Below are positions 23,999 through 37,631 of a stretch of DNA of 64,000 bases, in pieces. Origin of the DNA: Plasmodium coatneyi. Its lineage: Eukaryota > Apicomplexa > Aconoidasida > Haemosporida > Plasmodiidae. The stretch spans positions 4,866,711 through 4,930,710 of the forward strand of contig NC_033567.1 of assembly GCF_001680005.1 (NCBI RefSeq), in the 5' to 3' direction. The translations under genes were made by a program, and so were the position numbers. Every line of letters begins with the position of its first letter. The stretch's first letter is position 1. Below the pieces are notes generated by a model. It saw nothing but the letters and a program-made list of their open reading frames with translations, did no database searches and was not told the DNA's origin.

Positions 23999-26612
23999 TT
24001 AATTTTTAATTTCTGCTTGTTTTTTTTTCCCTTTCTGTTCTTTATTTTTTGATTTCTCCTTGTTTTTTACTTTTTCTTTTTTCACCTTTGGTTTCACACA
24101 ATGAGTAACATACTCATGCATCAATTCTTGGGTTAACTTACCCTTCATAGCTTCTTTGCCCAATTTGTATAAGGACATATTCTCTTTTTTTACCAAGTAT
24201 ACATCACGATCCGAAAGAACATTAAAAGTAAAGGAGAAAAAATCTAACAATCCATAATTTTTTTGTGGCGACCCAGGTTTTGATCCACTATAAGTGTATG
24301 TGTAATGTTCTATAGGCTTAATGTTTTCTTTTTTAACTTTTATTGGTTTATCAAATACTCTTTCGACTACATCGTACTCTTGCACTTTAGTAACTGGGAG
24401 CTTTTCTCTAAATCCGTAGGACGCATCTTCAAGTTTTTCATCATATTCCTTTACTCCGTCTTTTACATTTGCATCTAATTTATAACATTTTTTTGAATGT
24501 ATTTCGATATATTCGCCTAACTCTCCTTCGTCATCTTCCTTGAGGACACAGAATACAGTTTCTAGAGTTCTTTCGATACGATCTACATCGGTGGGAATAT
24601 TTCCTATTATTCCAGCATTCTTGACCGGCTTATTGGCATTATCCAGCTTTGCTACAGTACTTACAGTTTCGTCTGACTGGACATTTATATTTTCCTCATT
24701 TCCTTGACTACTTGATTGATCATCAATTTTTGGTTCTTTTATTTCCGAATCTGTATACCCCTTTAATCCATAATCCCTTGTTTCGTCCGACTTTTCAAAT
24801 TCTTTTAATCCTGTAGGTGCCCTATGTGCTAATCCATTTTCCTCTGTGAGGTGACTTTCATTATATGCTTTTAAATCAGGTTGTTTGTTTTTCAGTTGAT
24901 AATCTTTTGATATGTTACTTTCGCCATATTTTTTTAAATCAGGTTGTTCGTTTTTCAGTTGATAATCTTTTGATATGTTACTTTCGCTATATTCTTTTAA
25001 TGCGGGAGGTTTGTTCTGCAATGGTTGTACTCGTCTGCCACATGTTTCAAGTTGTTGGAGTTCAAGAGTTAATTTATCGTTTACTCCATGTATAATTCCG
25101 TCCAAATTCTCATTAAAATATTTGCCTCTTTTCAAAGTGTAAACTTTAGTTACATATTTTTTATTATCAACTTCCCCTGAATGTATATTTAGATCAAATT
25201 CGCCTTCATTTCCTGGGAATCTGATAGATTTAGTTGGGTCATTTTTCTCATTCCCCTTTTGTTCACCAGCAGGTATATTTTTTAACACATTGTTTGTTGA
25301 CTCTTTCGGCTTATTTTTTAAATCACCTTTGGGAATATTTTTTAAATCACCCTTGGGAATATTTTTTAAAGGAAAAGATGGCGATTCCGTGTCTTTTTGG
25401 TTTCCTAGCAGTCCACTGTGCGGTTTGTTTTTCAATTTAGAATTACTTGGTTCGCTCATTCTTTTGCCTGCCACTAATCCACTGGGGGGAGCATTTTTGA
25501 ATGGATGTTTTTTGGGCTTCCGTTTTTTTTCATTCTCATTTAATTGGTTTCGTCCTTCTTGCACTGATGTGTGTTTTGGAGTTTTATTGTCTTTCTGATT
25601 AATGAGTAATTCGTTGAGTTTTTGTGTGGGTAAATTATCATTTTTTACATTATCCCCCGATTCGAATGTTTTCACTTTTCCTGAAGAACGACTTTCTGGT
25701 TCGTCTTTGTTGGTGGCCTTTAATACGGCAGATGGGGATCCTTTTTGTGAGTTAGTTGCCTTTTCTCCTTTTTTACTGACTTTTGACGAACTAGGGACTT
25801 TCCTTTTCGGAGAATTGGGCACTGTACATTTTTTTTTATTGGTGTTTAATTTGCTAGGGGGGGGTAACACTGCAGGACTGCCTACTGATTGAACTCCTTC
25901 GTTAGTAACTTTTAAGCCAGTGGGTGCAGACCCCTTCATAGACTGAACGGTTGATTTGGTCGATTTATTATTAGCTTTTGGTCCTCCCGTATGATCTCCC
26001 TTCAATTTACACTCGGTTAATCCATTTTTCATGGTGTTCCCTTTTTCTGCGGGCGGTTTTTGAACATTTTGCAATGATTGACCTGTTGGCCTTTTCGTTC
26101 TTTTGTCAATTTTTTTTTTATCAGCGGTATTTCCAACTGGTGGCTTGTTTTGCGTTAGATCCGTTTTTTTATTAGCTTGTAACCCGCTGGGGGGAGTTCC
26201 CCTTGGTTTGTTTCCCTTAGTTGGAGGAGTTCCATTTCGACTTCTTAATTTGTTAGTTCCTCCTTGAGTGTCTCCTATATTTTCTGCTAATGATCTATTA
26301 TATCTTGGAGCCAATGATGTTTCAGAATTATGTGGTATGTCATACAGTTCGCTGTACTTAGTCTAGTAAAAAGAAAGGAAAAAAAAGAAGTTGTACAGAA
26401 TAATTTATTTTGGATGTCAACTTAATGACATTTAAAGAAATGTCCAATGGTGTTATGTAGAAAAATACATGAAAAGTTTACTTATGCATTTTTGCGCCTG
26501 TTCATTTCCTTACCGGGTGAGAACAAATCAATGTCCAAATGAGGAAGAATGTTACAAGTATTTTATCATGGAGATGGAATATATTTTCTCTCGCCCCTTT
26601 ATGGCACTTCAT
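23999..26612 (-). CDS. PEXEL exported protein, low-complexity repeats, unknown function
   Basis: Exon 1 26612-26514 (33 residues, hydrophobic segment LVTFFLIWTLIC), intron with GTAAGG donor and TACTAG acceptor, exon 2 26362-23999. Phase-0 junction; 820 residues in all. A canonical PEXEL, RSLAE, lies at residues 56-60, shortly after the splice junction as in typical exported proteins. Residues about 65-440 are disordered and rich in Lys, Pro, Ser and Asn, with recurring P(S/T)GL motifs and a PKGDLKN duplication. Residues about 480-560 contain a near-repeat built on SNISKDYQLKN. A C-terminal region of about 190 residues (about 610-770) looks folded and contains two Cys, then the protein ends in a Lys/Glu-rich tail. 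Export into the host red cell is inferred from PEXEL. I cannot assign a family. Confidence 0.85.
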
Positions 26613-28632
26613 TTTATTATCTGTGTACCCTGAAGCAAATTTTCTAGTTACGTCTTAATGGGCATCGAAGAAACAATTATATTTTATTTTGTCGCTTTGC
26701 AACATGCGTGATAAGGCATTTTCCTCATTCCTGTTGAGGTTAAAAATAATCTCCAAGTGTTAACAGGTAAATAAAAAGAATACGCACACATTATAAGTCT
26801 GATTATTGTTATTGTTAGCTCCTACGTATACATGTGAATATAGGTGGAGGAAACAATTTCATAATAACACGAAAAAATGTAAAAAACAATCTGACATGCG
26901 AGGAAAATCTAATTAATGTAGCTATTAAAAAAAAGGTTTATGAAATGAACTAATTGGTTTTAATATGGCAAAAAGTTTCCTTTAATTATACGTTTTTTAG
27001 TAAAGTGGTGAGGGCAGAAAAAAAAAAATAAAAATAATGAAAAAAGTAATAATAAGAGTAATAATAAATAAATAAAATGAAATATAATAAAATACTATAA
27101 ATAAAATATAATAAATAAAATAATTTTTAACGAAAGGGGGAAATTACAAAAGATTTTGTTCTAAAGCTGGAATATCAGAACATATGCATGTTTCAATAAA
27201 TCTCTAACTTTAAAGTTGAACTAAGAAAAAGCATTAGGTGATTAAATATTAAAAGGAAAAAATTATAAGTAAAATTTAAGGTGATAACTTCTCACAGAAA
27301 TGGCCTGTAAAACAATTATTCCATTCAGGAATCACTTGATCATTAGAGCGCATTTCTCCAATAATACATGATAGTAATAATGAATGAAAAACGGTAAAGG
27401 TATTTAATATTTAAATAGGCAATATTTCTATGCAATTCTTAAAAATAATTAAATTATGGTCGAATAAAATTTCGCTGTATTTTTCTAAATAGCACTTATA
27501 TTTACAAGCACATAAAATGGAAATGAACACATGAGATTCCCTTCAAATGAATAAGCTGTGCGCAATAAGTACGTTACAATTTTCGTATTTTTAATTAAAA
27601 ATGGGGGAAAATTGTGAAATGAAGCAATGCAATCATTTCACGTGTTAAGAAAAACTGTACATAAAAATATGTACTCGGAAAAAGATCCCCTGCATTAAGC
27701 GTTTTCCAATTAACTTATCATATGATATGCATAAAATTAAGATGAACCAAGAAAAAAAGTGCACTATAATGCCCAACGATATAAATTTAATAACATAATT
27801 TATGCTTCAATTAAGCGCTTTGCGCAATATTTATATTATTTCTTTGGTTTAAAAATGTGAATGGATATTCAGCGAAAGTGTAACTGAAGAATAATGGAAA
27901 TAAAAGCAATTTGCATTTGCATATGTACAGCAAGGTGATACATTTTTTTTTTTTTTTAATACGTAAAGGGATCAATGTTACGCGGAAAAATAGCTACCAC
28001 TTTGGGAATACTTAATTGAAGTATCTTTGTCTCTTGCGATGAAGCATGAGGTGGTTATTTGTCGTATTCACGAAGGCGTTGGTACATCACAAAAAAAAAA
28101 GAAGTGATATGTTTCATCTTTTAGAGAATGATGTTTTTCAGCAAATAAGGATTGTTACGCCTTGTGTGAGAAAAGCGTCCTAGAGCATTGGAGCTGCTCC
28201 GTTTCTAGAATGACACACAAACGAACTTTACAAAAAAAAAGAGGGTTCAACAAATGGGGGAGGCGTATGTATGTATGTCCTTAGGGCAGCGTGTTTCATT
28301 GCTTCTGTAGCGATAGCGACAAAGGAGTATAAAAATAACGACTGAATTTTGTCGAGCAGCAGGAAAAAAGGGCGAATAACATCACTATGTGTAAAACGAA
28401 ATAATGAAAAACTCATTATGCTATAAGGCCCATGAGACGAATCCTTTATGTAATGTTAAATCTTTAGGTTAAATAGCATACAAATGATAGCAAATAATAC
28501 GGCTAGTTTTTACATTTCACATGTAAAAAAAGTGATGGATAACTTTAAAAAAGTAAATTCTTCCTTTGTAAACGTAAGTTTAAATATCCTCTGGAACACC
28601 GTATTTGATTTTTTTTCTTCCTTTTTTTTTTT
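26613..28632. other. Intergenic, promoter-side for exported gene
   Basis: Upstream of the minus-strand exported gene and downstream of a minus-strand PHIST gene. Extremely AT-rich (27020-27130 is almost entirely A/T with AATAA-type repeats). No supportable gene. Confidence 0.55.
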
Positions 28633-29548
28633 TTATCTTTCCAAGTAATGCTCTGGGTCATCCCTCAAATCCCATTCTTCCTTAATGAATTTCAAGAAGT
28701 ACTTAAAATCTTCCTGACACCATTCCATCAAGAATTTGAAAATATCCTTTTTTTCATTTAAAGAAAGGGTTGGGTCGTTTAGGTTTTTTATTACACTACT
28801 GTACACACTGTCTACGTATTTACACCATACAGTTTTCCACATCTCATCACACCAGCAATGATTCATATCGTCCGTAAATTCTACAAACCGATCTGTAATG
28901 TCTATAAGAATATCTTCAAATTCTTTTTCGCATATTCCAATAAGTTCATCTAGATTTTCAGTGTCATCAAATTCCTCTTCTTCAGGAGGGTAATTAGAGT
29001 TATAATGCTCAAAGGTCTGCGTTGCTGCATCTTCTGGTTCTAATACATTTTCCTCTGGCATTTCAGGTACATTCTCACCGTATACTTGGGCTAGGTTTCT
29101 CCTAAATGTGATACCTGTCGCTTTACCATTAAATGGTTTAGTACATTTGGTAGAGAATTTATTAACGTCCCTGCAACTTGAAAATTACGAATGTGCATTG
29201 AGATGTTTTGTTGCTTTTTTGTTCGTACTGCTTAAAATATTCATGTAAGAAAAATAGAAGCATGGGGCGAAAAAAAAAAAGAAAAAAGAAAAAAATGTGT
29301 CCACACGGGGGCATGGGTACATGACGGTCTGATAAATTTTACCTGTAGTCAAGAGATCCTTGGAATATGCACAATAAAAGGGATAAATATATAATATTTG
29401 CAAAAAAGGTGACTGCATTTTTAGTTATATTTTTATTTCTCGATTTTATGGGTGACATGGAAGATTTCAGTGTAGACATGTTTCTAACTCGATTTGACGC
29501 ACTACTACGTTTTGAATTGACATCTAAGAGACTATTGCAACGCTTCAT
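28633..29548 (-). CDS. PHIST-domain exported protein
   Basis: Exon 1 29548-29343 (68 residues plus two bases) encodes a basic N-terminus and a recessed hydrophobic segment (residues about 48-62). Donor GTAAAA, acceptor TTGCAG, exon 2 29170-28633. The joined frame gives 247 residues. PEXEL RNLAQ is at residues 93-97. From about residue 125 to the end there is a PHIST (PRESAN-type) helical domain: an acidic entry, a Trp-rich core (CWCDEMWKTVWCKY), then EWCQEDFKYFLKFIKEEW near the C-terminus. PHIST proteins are exported to the infected red cell, where several bind cytoskeletal proteins or PfEMP1 tails in P. falciparum. Family membership is well supported; the subtype and partner are not determined. 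This intron breaks a codon (phase 2), unlike the phase-0 introns of most neighbouring exported genes. Confidence 0.88.
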
Positions 29549-32500
29549 TTTAGAATAATATATTCTGAAAATATTTGGGTGATATTCTTAATTGTGAAGA
29601 ATTTTGTGAGATGTCCCTCACTTTATTGAAACATTCTTCTACTTACAAAGGAAGTATAGCAGTGACAATTTGTAAAATGATCTTTAATAATATATATGTA
29701 TATTTCTTTAATATAGAACAAAACAAATTTTATATAGTAATTCAAAATTGGAATTATCAAGAGGAAAAAAAGGATAATCAGGTTTGGGGCCAAAAAAAAA
29801 TTGATGATTTATGGAACAAAATGCTACCCTTCGTTGATGTTAATCAGAAGAATATAGCAAAACAGCAAATGGTTTTACTCGAACAACTTTGACATTTTTC
29901 ATATTACATCCTAAAATAAATAAATAGAACAAACTTTAAAATAACATTTATTATAATTAATGGTTATAAACTTGTAGGTTCTGCTAAAATTTGCTTTCAA
30001 TATTTTATCATACATACTTTGTATTAACGTAGGCTAAGCGCAAGTCTGACTATGTTACAATTATTGCTGAATTTAATATTCGACTCACTCACGTCTTGTA
30101 CTTTGTAAATTTGTGAAAAAGGAAGAGTTATTCTATTCTTTAGCATCAATTCTTTATTTGGCTTAATTCATACAATGAGGGGCAAACTGCTTACCCTTTT
30201 TTTTCGTAAAAAGTCACCGAATTTTGTAACGATACAGAATGGCGCAAAGAAGTGTGGTATTGTACATGTACATATATTTACAGCTCAGTTTAGTATATAT
30301 ATAACATTGCATATATATATATATATATTTTTTCTCAAGGAATAATTGCACAGCTAAAAGCAATAGCGAAAAATAGTTTTTTAATGTTCAATTTTGTTTT
30401 TTTAATATTAGCCCCCAAATGTTATTAGCACAGAATGTCAGCATAACTAGTACGCTATATATAAGACGCCAATCAGTAAAAACATATATTAATAATAATA
30501 ATAATGATAAAATAGTGTAAGCGTGAGGAAAGTCGTTTCAGAGAAATGAAACTGCAGCTGCGTAGTTGGTTCAGGAAATATTGATCCTATATATTTTGTT
30601 AACAACTATTATAAGGTTATGTGGATGTTGTAAAAAATAAAGTACACGAATGGGGCCATAAATTATGATGAAAAAATTGGAACTGACTGTAACATATCTG
30701 TGAATTATTTTTAAAAAGTAAAATTATATTTATAGCACATTTTTTACAGAAAGCATGGCAAACAAAATTGAGATGTTAGAAAAAGACTATCACATAATCG
30801 TATAATACTTGTCCTTCCTATAATTTAAACTTTCACTTTTATGGTAAAAGGAATGCTACAAAGAATTGTAGTCATATGGATGTATTTTTTCATTACAGGA
30901 CGCAAAATTATTAGTCACCTATATGGTAACAACCCTTTTTAACCATATCCAGCACAGTCCAAATGATATAGAAATAAGTTGTGCCAATTTTTAATTTTTA
31001 CCTTATGTTGGTTTATATTTTAAGAAAATTTTCTGAAATGTATATTTTCATTATTTTGCTTAGACCATACCATCAACATTAATGTTGCTAAAATATATAC
31101 CAATTTTTGTGCGTCTTGCCCTAATTTGAATAATTAAAAAAATTAGCAAAATAGCTGCACACATTGAACCTTCTCCACATTGCTAAAAATTGCGTTAACG
31201 GAATGTTGGTGATTGATGATAATGAAGTAGAATATGTGAAAGGTAATTCTTCCCACATAGCACTTTAGTGCGTAATTCCTTTTTTTGTTATTCTTTTTTC
31301 TCAATTAAAAAAATGAGGCGGATTCAACATGGCAGTTAACATTTTTTTCAGATAAAATGAGGTAATTAGCATGAAGAGGTAGCACACGAAGGACTTCCTT
31401 TTTTTCATGTACTATGTGGTCTGCTTTTCTGATTAAGTAACGAATAGGTGCTACAAAAACCTTACATGAAAGAATATATTCACGAATGGTCTAAATTTAT
31501 AGGAACAGGTGAAAAGTTGGCAAGGAGGGGAAAACGCTTATGCGCGACAAATGCAGAAGTGTGTCATCTGTTGCGATGTATTAAATATATATATGTGTAT
31601 ACGCTTAAGGTGTTGTGGCCTTTTTTTGGAATTACCCGAAGGAGCCACAACTGCCCTAACGTTTCTATGCCAATCGATAGTTGAAAAAATAAACACGCTG
31701 CGCAATACCGAACAACTTTAGAGTTATAATGAAACATTAAATAATTTCATATTAGAGAGAAAAAAAAAGGCATTCATTTATAGCTAGCTTAATTCGCTGC
31801 TTTGATACGGAATTAAAGGAACCTATAAAAGATTATTACCTTCTTGGTGATGTTATAAAAGCGCTTTTGCCTGTTCAAAGAAAGTTGTACAGTTTTATTT
31901 GATCTTTTTGTTCTTTATAAAAGTTTCTTCTAATTTTTCTTACCCTTATTTTTATCAATAGAGGAATATTGTTCGCAAAAAAAAAAAAAAAAAAAATAGA
32001 AACATATGAAAGACCTTATGTTTTATTTTTTTATTTTTTTGAGAAAAATATTCCTCGCCAAAAAAAAAGAATTAAACATTATATTAACAGACCCAAAAAA
32101 AAAAAAAAAAAATAGAAATATTTTATTTATAGATGATGTAGTAATATGTAAAAGCTTAAAAAAGGTCCGTTTAGAAAGCTATAATTTTAGAAAAAAGAAA
32201 AATAACATTAAAATTAAAGTTATTCTATAAAAAAATTGTGTTTGAAAGTGAGGCAATTATTACTATTATTATATATTTGACGGTATTATTAGTATATATT
32301 TAATACCTATATGTGAGTTAAATTTTATTCATTTGTGCTTATAGTTTTGTAGTGCAATAGTCAGAACCCCCGAATTTTTAATTACGTTTTTATGTACCAT
32401 ATATTTTTTTCAAACTTTTGGTGCTGTTGATTTGGAAATGGTTAATAATTATAGAAGTCTTCAACCTGACTAAAACCCTCGAAGGGCTTAATTCTATTTA

Positions 32501-32967
32501 AAAACTTTAGTAGTTTATTTATCAAGCTTTACGATTTTTTCTCTTTTTTTTTTTTGTACGTCGTAGTTTTTAAAGATTCTTAAATAAGCTCATTTGTTTG
32601 TTCTCATTGATCTAACATGAAATTAATTAAATGAATTTACAAAACATGTTGTTAAAAAATTAGTTAACAATATGGTTAGTTGTTACATTAATTAGATTTT
32701 TTTTTTATTTTTCACTGATGCTTAAGTTTATTTTGTTCTTGCCTTTTAGAGATGCTTTATTGGTGTAATTTTTTTCATCTTTAAGCATCAGGATAAGCAT
32801 CAATATTAAGTTACTACGTAAAGTTTGTCATTTGTATTATTATATATACATTTCTTTTTAATTTTAAAAGAAATTGTGAAACCGTTAAGTGTCATAGTAA
32901 TAACATTGAAAACAACTTATTTTATGGAAACGAAAATAGTGTAATTATTTATTTAAATACAGAATAA
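29549..32967. other. Intergenic with a possible gene relic
   Basis: Holds a roughly 100-codon open stretch near its left edge (29575-29892, listed separately), then about 3 kb of AT-rich DNA with A runs near 31978-31996 and 32095-32112. Frames at 31448-31721 and 32006-32230 are not supported. Confidence 0.5.
29575..29892 (+). pseudogene. Orphan open stretch, possible gene relic
   Basis: An open plus-strand frame of 105 codons with no ATG at its start, preceded in frame by TGA at 29566. Its residues look protein-like (CKMIFNNIYVYFF, then a Trp/Lys/Gln-rich tail ending LEQL), with reasonable amino-acid diversity rather than homopolymer. It starts within 30 bases of the ATG of the divergent PHIST gene, leaving no room for a promoter or signal exon. 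It may be the last exon or remnant of a lost gene. No family recognised. Confidence 0.25.
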
Positions 32968-34838
32968 ATGGCAACGTTTACGAATTATCCTAGGAGAGAA
33001 AAATTAAACGTATTCCTCTTTTGTGTTAAAGTATTTTTTTTTCCCCTCCTAATATGGATTCTAACTTGTTCTAAATATGTAAGACAGTAAAATAAGAAGT
33101 TGCATTGGGGGATTCAAATTTCTACGGTTTTGTGACATAGCATGAATTGCGTTTTTCACTCTCCTTTTTTAGTATAATTGAGATATACATTTATTTTAAC
33201 ATTTTACTTTATACCCATCATAGAGTAAGAATGGAGTAAATAGAGGCAGCGAGGATAATTTGGCAAGAACGCCAGATACACGATTTGACAGGTCCCTAGC
33301 CGAAAAGTCAGGAGGCTTCGGTTCTCCATTTTCAGGATCATTCGGAAAATCAAAGGTTGGATTAAAAGGAGAAGGAAACGAAATTTTAAATTATAACATA
33401 CACACTAAGATGGAAAAAGAACAATAAGGAAGGGAAGTTCTACTTGTGCTTCTTTTCTTTTTCGGCAAAAAAAAGGATATATGAAAGAGAAAAAAATGAT
33501 GAAAATTTAGATAATAATATCTTTTGCGAAATTACGAAAGAAGAGTGAAAGGATAAAAGGAGACACAATAACATCCTCAAGAAAAGCATATTTAATTATT
33601 TTTATGTTCCATTTATCTATGTATTTTTCCACTTATTTTTTTTAATTACACTTGTTTTCCAATTCTTCTTTTTTTTTTTTTTTGTTCTTTTAGGATTATT
33701 ACAGCGTGTTAGGAGTTCCTAGAGATGCGACAGAAAATGATATAAAGAAGGCCTATAAAAAGTTAGCCATGAAATGGCACCCAGATAAACACTTAGATGA
33801 GAAGGAAAAAAAAGAAGCCGAAGAAAAATTTAAGATTATTTCTGAAGCTTATGATGTTTTGTCCGACCCTTCTAAGAGAAAAACGTACGATTTGTATGGT
33901 GAAGAAGGAGTTAAAGAAAATATGTCTGGTGACGATACCAATTTTTTTAATGCAGGAATGGATCCAGCTGATCTATTCAGTAAGTTTTTTGGTGGCAGTA
34001 AAAACTTCTCCTTTACATCAGTTTTCGACGACGACTTCCCGCCATTTTCGTCCTTTGTCCATAACATGGGTTCTATGGGCGGCCAATCTTCGGGTTCTTC
34101 AGGTTAAAAAATGGAGAAATGGATGAATCGCGCGAAGAGAAGTCTTTCGGCGTGTTCCCATTTACATATGTACCTATATAAATAAATATATATATATATA
34201 TGTACTTATATATATATGTATATGTGTGTGTGCACATTTATACCCCCCGCAATCCCCGTTATATAACAGGTAAAAGGAACGACAGTTATAAATCCCAAAC
34301 TTACGAAGTAAGTCTTCTACTGTCCCTGGAAGAACTGTATAACGGATGCAAAAAGAAACTCAAAATTACGAGAAAAAGGTTTAATGGAAGTCAAAGCTAT
34401 GATGACGATAAATTGGTAACGATCGATGTAAAAGCGGGATGGAATGATGGAACGACCATTACGTTTTATGGTGAAGGTGACCAATCATCTCCTTTATTAG
34501 AACCGGGTGATTTAATTTTTAAAGTAGAAACAAAAGAGCACGAACGATTTGTGAGGGAAGGAAATAATTTGATATATAAGTGTCATGTGCCTCTAGACAA
34601 AGCCTTAACAGGTTTTCAATTTACAGTAAAATCATTAGATAACAGAGAAATAAATATAAGAGTAGATGATATAGTTACACCTAATTCTAGGAGAATGATT
34701 CCAAAGGAAGGAATGCCTTCTTCAAAAAATCCATCCAAACGTGGAGATCTAATAATTGAATTTGAGGTTATATTCCCCAAAAACTTGACTAGTGAAAGGA
34801 AAAAAATACTAAGAGAGGTTTTAGCCGATACTTTTTAA
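32968..34838 (+). CDS. Exported type II HSP40 (DnaJ) co-chaperone
   Basis: Four-exon model: 32968-33078 (hydrophobic VFLFC..FFFPLLIWIL), 33224-33355, 33694-34102 and 34270-34838, giving 406 residues with all junctions in frame. PEXEL RSLAE is at residues 60-64. The J domain starts at residue 82 (DYYSVLGV) with the HPD loop at 110-112. It is followed by a short Gly/Phe region (FFGGSKNFSF) and no CxxCxGxG zinc finger, so this is type II. Exon 4 encodes the two beta-rich substrate-binding domains and ends at LADTF. Exported HSP40s of this type act with HSP70 in the host red cell (J-dots in P. falciparum). The end of exon 2 is uncertain: AAG/GTTGGA at 33355 is used here, but the frame stays open to 33426 and passes HTKM (about 33400-33411), which would also suit a J-domain start if followed by a GT donor; the sequence there is GGAAAA. 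Gene identity is secure. Confidence 0.93.
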
Positions 34839-37631
34839 AACGAATATCCAGAGAAAAACTTAATTAAAAGGACGTTGCATGATATGCCAGAGCGCGAAAA
34901 TTAGCACATCTAAATATTATGTAACGTCTTCTTCATTCGATTAAAATTAGTAAGTACCCCGAACGCATTCTATTCGTATTACGTAATGTTATCTTAATGC
35001 TGCTTCTCTGGAGTGAAGAAAAATGAATGGAATTTAGGTTTCACCTAATTAGTGTATTAAATAAATAATTAAATAAAATTAGTTTACTTCTTAAAGAAAA
35101 AATAATAATAAAATGTCGTATGTTTTTATATAAAATGTACTATTTAACTAAAGAACCTTTTTTTCCCTTCATTTTTTTTCACCCTTTTTTGTTTACCATT
35201 TCTTGTTTTTCGTTTTTTATTACTTTATTTCCTTCCCCGTTTTTGAAATATCATAATTTGTAGTTATGTTTATGTGTATCCCTTACGTCCAGCTTTCACC
35301 ATATAAAGTTGAATTATCCGTTCACATATTTTTACGCATATATATGTCCATGTATCATATGTATATTTATATAACGGTTTAAAAGCTCAAAAAAAACATA
35401 AAGGAAGGAACTCTTTTCTGAGCAACCTTTCTTCGACGTTAATACTATATTATTTTAGGAAATGTTCCGCGTTAAGTGGTTCATGTGTATGTGCGGAGGT
35501 TGCATGAATAGATGTGCGAGTGGATAATATATTAGGAACAGAAAAAAATGATTACTCGGAAAAATGGTTCTATGTTGTCAAGATGACTTTTGGATTTAAA
35601 AATTGATACATCTGTTTTAGTTCGACTTGGTGGCTGCACACTTAGGTGTAATAACACGTATAGCGTTATATAACCGGGGTTATAACGGTTTACATTATTA
35701 CAAAATGTTAGTTATGAAAATTTTGCAAATTTCATAGTTCCCTTTTGCTTATGGCTTATGTTGTATGTTATATAAAAAAAATGTAGTGCACCGTTTAACT
35801 GGACTACCGTTCTCAACCAGTCTACTTTTGCATATATTTATAATTAGAAACTCTGCAGAACGTGCTAATTAGTGTATTTGTAAAAAAAAGGGAAATGTGT
35901 GCCTTTGTTTTAGGTATCTTCCCAGTAGAACACTTTTTCTTTGAAAGTGATTAAAAGGCTAGGCTCATAGGGAGCAAAGGAATGATGCTGATTAGTAGTG
36001 GATTGAAAAAAGAGCTATTTACTTATACTGATATTTCTTTAAGAATTATGGTGCTAAACTGGTCTAATTTAGCAAACTAACTTTGAATAGTTAGTAAATG
36101 GATGTGTTATAATCAATCAGGAGTGTCATCATGTGATCATGCATATCACGTTAAAGGGATATAAAGTAGCATAGTCATTGATGTAAATGAATGGGCAATA
36201 GGGCCAATGAGAGGAGTACTAAATAGGGGGTGATGGACATGAGGAAATAATAATACAGCCATAAGGTGGAGAAAATATTTACGCAGAACATGACACATGA
36301 AACACTTGTGCCAGCATAGAAACGGAACATGCGATGCGTAGGGAATTGCATGTACAACCAAATGAAGCATTTTTTTTTTTTATGATTTGTTAAAAAAGAG
36401 CACTGCATAAATATTGATAAATATTATGTACTTTACATTTTTTTTTTGTTGTTGTTTTATTGCACTGTCATGTGGGAAAACAAGGAAATATGCACATGGT
36501 AAATAGTTGCCTGTTTTATATTATCAATTTTTTCGTATTTTTTGAAACAGTGAAAGTGTCACATTTTTTTTATGACTTCGCCTGTGCTAAACGGATCGGG
36601 AAATGGTAATTAAGTATCCACAGTTATAATTTGCGCGTTAGAAGAGCAACCAAGCTCAGCATTACGAAGCGCATGTTTCACAAGAAAATGGTACGGACAT
36701 GTTTATTTGTCAAAAAGAATAACCTCAATTTCAATGTACGATATGGTGTAACATGGAAGGCAAAGAAGAAAAGGCTCTTTCAGATGTCTACATTTAATAA
36801 TCCAATATGGAAGGATGCTATTATGTTCAATGGAGGAGGAACTAATTAGCTGCTTCTTTGTTCTGCACGACGTGGTGATGAACAATATAATAATAGGAAT
36901 TCATGTTGCGCAGGTAATACATAGCTACCATGGGAAACATATTATGTTAGGTACTATATTTTTTTATTTTTATTTCAATGGTATTTTTCTCATTGTTCGA
37001 TGTTCTTGAACCAAAAAATATATTTAATATACCACACATATGCATATATGTTCCTTACATATACATATATGTAGTGCATATGTAGATCGTATTGAAGTTT
37101 TACTTATCCAAATAATATTCAAAGAAGTTATCATTACATGGAAAAATATAACAGTCACATGTGGTGCAGAAAATAGGAAAAAAAAATTTCAATGTAGAAA
37201 AAGGAAAATAAAAAAAAGAAGACTTCTGACAAATTAAAAAAATGGCTAAGCAAAATAAGACAAACAGTCAAAATACTTAGAGAAAGCACATTTGTAGTGT
37301 GATAAGGAAGGAGAAAAATATGTTTACTTAAATGATACTCAAACTCGTCCAATCGAAAATGTAAATTTAAATAAAGGAAAGAAATATATGAAATATCTTC
37401 CGTAGCTAATATTAAAAGAAAAAAAAAAAAATATAACAAATACCATATACACCCATCCTCAGTTTATATATATATGTATCGTATATCAGAAATATTTTTA
37501 AATTAAATGCAACTTAATTTTATTTAAAGATTTACAGGAATTATCTTATCTTATTATAATTGTTTCTGAATGGGTGGGAGTTCTCTTCCTTTCTTGGTGT
37601 CATTTTGTCTTCCCATCTAGGTGCCATTTTA
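34839..37631. other. Convergent intergenic region
   Basis: Between the plus-strand HSP40 gene and a minus-strand gene, so it should hold two 3' ends. AT-rich; frames at 36146-36408, 36631-36849, 36815-37009 and 37155-37439 are short and unsupported. No RNA or repeat structure recognised. Confidence 0.55.
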
